Shown: positions 60,121 through 64,000 of the stretch, in pieces
How positions within the stretch are numbered: position 1 is the first letter of the stretch
Layout of the letters: each line of letters starts with the position of its first letter
DNA from: Gordonia sp. UBA5067
Lineage (GTDB): Bacteria > Actinomycetota > Actinomycetes > Mycobacteriales > Mycobacteriaceae
NCBI RefSeq assembly: GCF_002414845.1
Contig: NZ_DIAX01000009.1
Span: 45,049-109,048, forward strand
Direction of reading: 5' to 3'
Length of the DNA stretch: 64,000 nucleotides
The notes under the pieces: model-generated
Told to the model about the DNA's origin: nothing
The model's input: the letters and a program-made list of their open reading frames with translations, nothing else
Database searches by the model: none
Position numbers and translations under genes: made by a program

Positions 60121-60550
60121 TTCCCGTTCGGCCAACTCATCACACAACCCTCGACTCTTTCCCGAGGGTTGTGTGATGCGCCGAGCCGCGTCCGCCAGGC
60201 CCCAATTCTGACTCCGCAACCGTGTGGACGGCGGCCGGAAAACTCGGCCCGTCGTGTGCGTAGCGCGTGGATAACTCACTAACAACTCAGATGGATCCAC
60301 AGGCGCCTCCAGCTACCCAAAACTTACCCACACATCGCAAACACACAGATACGCCGTCCCACCTGCACGAACAAGGGTTACCCACAGTTTCCACCGTGCC
60401 TACTAACACTACTAATCTCTATAGAGAGAATTCCTGTAATAGTCGGCGTGTGCACAACCCGGCCTATCTGCGCAAGCACCCCGCGCACCGTCGGTGGGCA
60501 TTTTCGACCCGACCCGCCAAAGCCGCGCTCGACGCCCTACAGTGACCACC
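60121..60550. other. oriC: oriC region between dnaA and dnaN
   Basis: A 430-bp region after the dnaA terminator. DnaA boxes are CGTGGATAA (60266-60274), TTACCCACA (60324-60332) and TTACCCACA (60378-60386). Downstream is the AT-rich stretch 60397-60445 with the perfect palindrome TCTCTATAGAGA (60416-60427), a likely unwinding element. The dnaN promoter must also lie here. No ORF is supported. Confidence 0.85.
60138..60178 (+). terminator. dnaA terminator
   Basis: CATCACACAACCCTCG and its exact complement form a 16-bp perfect stem with a nine-base loop, 18 bases after the dnaA stop. Confidence 0.9.
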
Positions 60551-61720
60551 ATGAAGTTTCGTGCCTCCCGCGACGAGTTCGCGGAGTCGGTGGCGTGGGT
60601 TGCCCGCAGCCTTCCGGCTCGTCCCCCGGTACCGGTCCTCGGTTGTGTGGTGCTCACCGCCAGCGACGCCGGGCTGACCGTTTCCGGCTTCGACTACGAG
60701 GTCTCTGCCGAAGAAACGATCGCGGCCGAGGTTGCCGATCCCGGTCGAGTACTCGTATCGGGCAGGCTCCTCGCCGACATCACCAAGGCGCTGCCTTCGA
60801 AGCCGGTCGACGTGGGCGTCGATGGCACCCGGGTCGCCATCAGTTGCGGGAGCGCCAAGTTCTCCTTGCCGACGATGCCGGTTGAGGACTACCCGGAAAT
60901 GCCGGCCATCCCAGCCACCACCGGCACCATTCCCTCGAACATTTTCGCGGAGGCGATCGGCCAGGTCGCCATCGCGGCCGGCCGCGATGACACGCTCCCG
61001 ATGCTGACCGGGGTACGCATCGAGATCGATGGCAAAACGGTTGTTCTTGCCGCTACTGACCGTTTTCGCCTTGCGGTCCGCGAACTGGAGTGGACTCCGA
61101 GCGATCTTTCGGCGGCCGGTGCGGTCCTGGTGCCGGCGAGGACCCTGGCCGACGCCGCCAAGACGGCGGGTGGAGAGTCCGAAACCGACGTCGCTCTCGC
61201 GTTCGGTAGCGGCTCGGCGATTGGCGCCGACGGCATTTTCGGCATTCTCGGCGGGGGTAAGAAAACGACCACGCGTTTGCTGGACGCGGAGTTTCCGAAG
61301 TTCCGCCAGCTCCTGCCTGCCAGCCACACCGCGGTGGCAACGATCGACAGTTCGCCGCTTCTGGACGCGATCAAACGCGTCGCCCTCGTGGCCGATCGTG
61401 GGGCCCAGGTCCGGATGGAGTTCACCGAAGGATCGGTGTTGCTGACCGCTGGTGGGGATGAGGCGGGCAAGGCGGAGGAGGAACTGCCAGTCACCTTCCG
61501 GGGGGAGCCGTTAACGATCGCATTCAACCCCGGCTACCTACAGGACGGATTGAACGCGATCGGCGTTCCGACCGTCGATTTCGGATTCACCACGCCGAGC
61601 CGCCCGGCAGTCCTGCGACCATCGACCGGAGACGATCCGGTCGCCGACGAGAGCGGTGCGTTCTTGGCACCTGACTCGGTGTTCAGCTACTTGCTGATGC
61701 CGGTGCGCCTGCCCGGCTGA
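60551..61720 (+). CDS. dnaN: DNA polymerase III subunit beta (sliding clamp)
   Basis: A 389-residue ring clamp. It opens [16 protein letters not shown]. Three repeated clamp domains follow, with [15 protein letters not shown] typical of domain 2 and the C-terminal [10 protein letters not shown] for client binding. ATG 60551 is chosen over the longer frame beginning in oriC. recF starts three bases after its stop, so they are co-translated. Confidence 0.98.
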   Translation: MKFRASRDEFAESVAWVARSLPARPPVPVLGCVVLTASDAGLTVSGFDYEVSAEETIAAEVADPGRVLVSGRLLADITKALPSKPVDVGVDGTRVAISCGSAKFSLPTMPVEDYPEMPAIPATTGTIPSNIFAEAIGQVAIAAGRDDTLPMLTGVRIEIDGKTVVLAATDRFRLAVRELEWTPSDLSAAGAVLVPARTLADAAKTAGGESETDVALAFGSGSAIGADGIFGILGGGKKTTTRLLDAEFPKFRQLLPASHTAVATIDSSPLLDAIKRVALVADRGAQVRMEFTEGSVLLTAGGDEAGKAEEELPVTFRGEPLTIAFNPGYLQDGLNAIGVPTVDFGFTTPSRPAVLRPSTGDDPVADESGAFLAPDSVFSYLLMPVRLPG

Positions 61721-61723
61721 TCG

Positions 61724-62932
61724 GTGTTCGTCCGCCGGCTTTCGTTGCGGGACTTCCGATCGTGGCACCACCTCGATCTGGAGTTATCAGCCGAGCCATT
61801 GATTCTGGTGGGACGTAACGGATTTGGTAAGACGAATGTCCTTGAAGCACTCTTCTACCTGACGAACCTACGTTCTCACCGGGTCAGTTCGGACGCGGCG
61901 ATGGTCGCCGAGGCGACCGACACCGCACGCATTGCGGCGACAGTCCAGAACGACGGGCGTGAGCTGACGGTCGAAGTCACGCTTGCCGGTAGTGGCGCCA
62001 ATCGGGTGACGCTCAACTCCCGGCCGGTGCGCCGGCACCGCGACGTCATCGGTGTGTTGCGATCGGTCATGTTCGCACCGGAGGATCTGCTCCTGGTCAA
62101 AGGGGAACCGGCCGACCGTCGCCGGTTCCTCGATGACCTGGTCACCGGATTGGGCCCGACAGCCGTGGCGGCGAAAGCCGACTACGATCGGGTTTTGCGA
62201 CAGCGTGCCGCGTTGCTGAAGACGGCCGGGGCGGCGATGCGGCGCGGAGGCACCGATGCCGACTCGGTGATCAGCACCCTCGATGTATGGGACGCGCAAC
62301 TGGCCGCATTCGGCGCCCAGGTCACGGCGCATCGGATCACGATGGTCAACAGCGCGCTGCCGCACGTGCAATCGGCCTACTCGTCGATCGCCCCGCACTC
62401 ACGGCCGGCTTCAATCCGCTACCGCAGTGCGCTGGGATCGGAGGCGAACGATCATGGTGGTAAGCCACTATCGGTGGAACAAATCGAGCAGTATCTGCTC
62501 GAAGCTCTCGCGCAGGCCCGATCGAGAGAGATCGACCGCGGAGTGTGCCTCGTCGGACCACATCGTGACGATCTCGAGATCAGCCTCGATCAAAAGTTGG
62601 CGAAGGGATACGCGAGCCACGGCGAATCTTGGTCGCTGGCACTGGCGTTGCGGCTGGCCACCGTCGAACTCATCCGCGCCGAGGGAGTCGAGCCAGTGAT
62701 CTTGCTGGACGATGTATTCGCCGAGCTTGATGCTAAACGGCGTGTTCACCTGGCGCAATACACCGCCGATGCCGAGCAACTCCTGGTGACGGCCGCAGTT
62801 CCCGAGGACCTTCCGACCGGAGTCGGGGGACGACGGCTCTCGGTTCAGATGCGCGAGGAAGCCGACGATCACGGGGTGATTCGACGCAGGTCGACGGTGA
62901 GGTCCGACGGTAGAATTGATGGCGATGACTGA
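61724..62932 (+). CDS. recF: DNA replication and repair protein RecF
   Basis: A 402-residue SMC-like ATPase for gap repair. Walker A is LVGRNGFGKTNVLEALFYL (about residues 29-47), the signature motif SHGESWSLALALRLA and Walker B VILLDDVFAELD. The start is GTG 61724 (FVRRLSLRDFRSW). The stop overlaps the start of the DUF721 gene. Confidence 0.97.
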   Translation: MFVRRLSLRDFRSWHHLDLELSAEPLILVGRNGFGKTNVLEALFYLTNLRSHRVSSDAAMVAEATDTARIAATVQNDGRELTVEVTLAGSGANRVTLNSRPVRRHRDVIGVLRSVMFAPEDLLLVKGEPADRRRFLDDLVTGLGPTAVAAKADYDRVLRQRAALLKTAGAAMRRGGTDADSVISTLDVWDAQLAAFGAQVTAHRITMVNSALPHVQSAYSSIAPHSRPASIRYRSALGSEANDHGGKPLSVEQIEQYLLEALAQARSREIDRGVCLVGPHRDDLEISLDQKLAKGYASHGESWSLALALRLATVELIRAEGVEPVILLDDVFAELDAKRRVHLAQYTADAEQLLVTAAVPEDLPTGVGGRRLSVQMREEADDHGVIRRRSTVRSDGRIDGDD

Positions 62933-63446
62933 GCCGGGGACCGAAGATCACAGCGGCTACGAATTGGCCAAGAAGGCGCTCGAAGATGCGCGGGCGAAGT
63001 CGCGTGCGCGACGTGCGTCGCCGGGCAAGCCACTCGCCGGTCCAGCGGGCAGCCGGTCGCGGCGCCGATGGTCGGGATCTGGTCCGGACCACCGCGATCC
63101 GGCGCCGCTGGGGAGTCTGGTCGGACGCTTGGCGCAGGCGCCGGGCTGGCAGTCACATGTCGGTGCCGCAACCGTGATCAATAGCTGGGCCTCGATTGTC
63201 GGGGAGGATATCTCGGCACACGCGCGCCCGACTCGCCTGGAGGATGGCGTCCTGCACGTTGCCGCGGAATCGACGGCATGGGCCACCCAGCTGCGCTACG
63301 TCCAGCGCCAGATCCTGGCGAAGATCGCGGCAGTCGTCGGCAATGGCGTCGTGACTTCGCTCAGAATCAGCGGACCGCAGGCGCCCTCGTGGCGGAAGGG
63401 ACCGCGGAACGTCCCAGGACGAGGGCCGCGGGATACGTATGGATAG
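62919..63446 (+). CDS. DUF721 (DciA-like) protein, Rv0004 family
   Basis: A 175-residue protein in which an Arg-rich disordered N-terminal third (to about residue 60) leads to a DUF721 domain (LGSLVGRLAQAPGWQ, WASIVGEDISAHARPTRLEDGVLHVAAES, given in part as WASIVGEDI and GVLHVAAES). DUF721/DciA proteins load the replicative helicase in many bacteria, so a role in initiation fits the neighbours. ATG 62919 overlaps recF; ATG 62925 is an alternative. Confidence 0.9.
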   Translation: MAMTEPGTEDHSGYELAKKALEDARAKSRARRASPGKPLAGPAGSRSRRRWSGSGPDHRDPAPLGSLVGRLAQAPGWQSHVGAATVINSWASIVGEDISAHARPTRLEDGVLHVAAESTAWATQLRYVQRQILAKIAAVVGNGVVTSLRISGPQAPSWRKGPRNVPGRGPRDTYG

Positions 63447-63681
63447 CAGGAGGATGGATCGGGCGGAAGGGGACCGAAGCGCACGGATTCCCTGAATCCC
63501 ACAATCGGGCCACCAGATGGCCGAGAAAATCGATCTGAGAGCGTTCTAGCGGCCTGCCATCCCCGCTCCAGTGTGCGTGACCCAGTAGGATGGGTGCCGT
63601 GCCCGGTAGGGCTGGCGCCGGCTGACAGGCCCGCGGAACGATTTTTCATCGAAGAACGTGAAGAGGGAGCGGTCAAGCGCG

Positions 63682-64000
63682 TGGCGGACAAGAAGAAGTC
63701 GACGGCGAAAAGCAGCGAGTACGGCGCAGATTCGATCAGCATCCTCGAGGGTTTGGAGGCGGTGCGCAAACGGCCCGGCATGTACATCGGATCGACCGGT
63801 GAACGAGGTCTGCACCACCTGATCTGGGAAGTCGTCGATAACTCGGTGGACGAGGCAATGGCTGGTCACGCCACCCGCGTCGATGTCACCCTGCTGGCCA
63901 ACGGTGGCATCGAGGTGATCGACGATGGTCGCGGAATTCCGGTTTCGCTGCATGCCACCGGGGTGCCCACCGTCGAGGTCGTCATGACCCAGCTGCACGC
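63682..64000 (+). CDS. gyrB: DNA gyrase subunit B, N-terminal part only
   Basis: The gene runs off the right edge after about 106 residues. The ATPase start is visible: [34 protein letters not shown] (N and E of the GHKL site), and [11 protein letters not shown]. The start is GTG 63682 with GAGGGAG upstream. Between DUF721 and gyrB lie 235 bases with no feature I can support besides the promoter. Confidence 0.97.

Overview
The window is high-G+C actinobacterial DNA carrying the chromosomal replication origin of a mycolic-acid bacterium (order Mycobacteriales). The gene set and order (mmpL3 next to trmB and a NYN-domain gene; a MurJ-pseudokinase fusion followed by sigM, its anti-sigma factor, trxB, trxA and cwlM; then parB-parA-rsmG-jag-yidC-yidD-rnpA-rpmH | dnaA-dnaN-recF-DUF721-gyrB) match Mycobacterium, Rhodococcus and Gordonia. 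A Gordonia-like organism is the best guess from protein style, but this was not tested by a search.

Layout. 1-11.7 kb: 5' part of GTP-dependent PEP carboxykinase, two small envelope-type genes, trmB, a NYN-domain gene, the trehalose-monomycolate transporter mmpL3, a NarL-type two-component system coupled to an AI-2E-family permease, a flippase-like membrane protein and a DUF3054 protein. 11.7-23 kb: a penicillin-binding-protein-like lipoprotein that has lost its catalytic motifs, a pirin, an M13 metallopeptidase, an alpha/beta hydrolase directly under a KstR-type operator, a methyltransferase, a WXG100-like/DUF1023 gene pair, DUF1697 and DUF4185 proteins and a secreted Gly/Ala-rich protein. 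23-33.6 kb: RNase HI, leuS with an in-frame repeat insertion, an SdpI-like protein with a Cys-rich tail, a BASS transporter, an SDR, AlgH, an MFS transporter, an EgtE-like PLP enzyme, a DxDxDG-repeat protein and YccF. 33.6-38.4 kb: a glycerolipid module (glpD, TetR, AGPS-like flavoprotein, diacylglycerol kinase) corresponding to Rv2249c-Rv2252 of M. tuberculosis. 38.4-52.6 kb: CCA-adding enzyme, NUDIX, DUF6049, MurJ fusion, sigM, an apparently frameshifted anti-sigma gene, thioredoxin system, CwlM and a GNAT-like protein. 52.7-64 kb: chromosome segregation genes with three perfect parS sites, the membrane-insertion and RNase P genes, and oriC flanking dnaA, then dnaN, recF, DUF721 and the start of gyrB.

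How the parts work together. Most genes serve the envelope (mycolate export, lipid II flipping and its control by CwlM/MurJ, YidC insertion, glycerophospholipid supply), replication and segregation (DnaA/DnaN/RecF/GyrB/ParAB/parS), or redox and stress control (SigM with its anti-sigma factor, and TrxAB under a SigH-type promoter).

There is no prophage, insertion sequence, CRISPR array, rRNA or tRNA that I could support. The most unusual signals are: a short DNA repeat family inserted in frame in both leuS and mmpL3; a one-base frameshift in the anti-sigma-M gene together with a 30-bp perfect palindrome between it and sigM; a 9-nt periodic array upstream of the DUF4185 gene that resembles MtrA direct repeats; a perfect KstR operator two bases before the start of an isolated HsaD-like hydrolase; and a lipoprotein PBP without its SxxK lysine, SxN or KTG motifs. 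Start codons were chosen by reading frame, overlap, Shine-Dalgarno sequence and remembered homologues; no alignments or searches were run.
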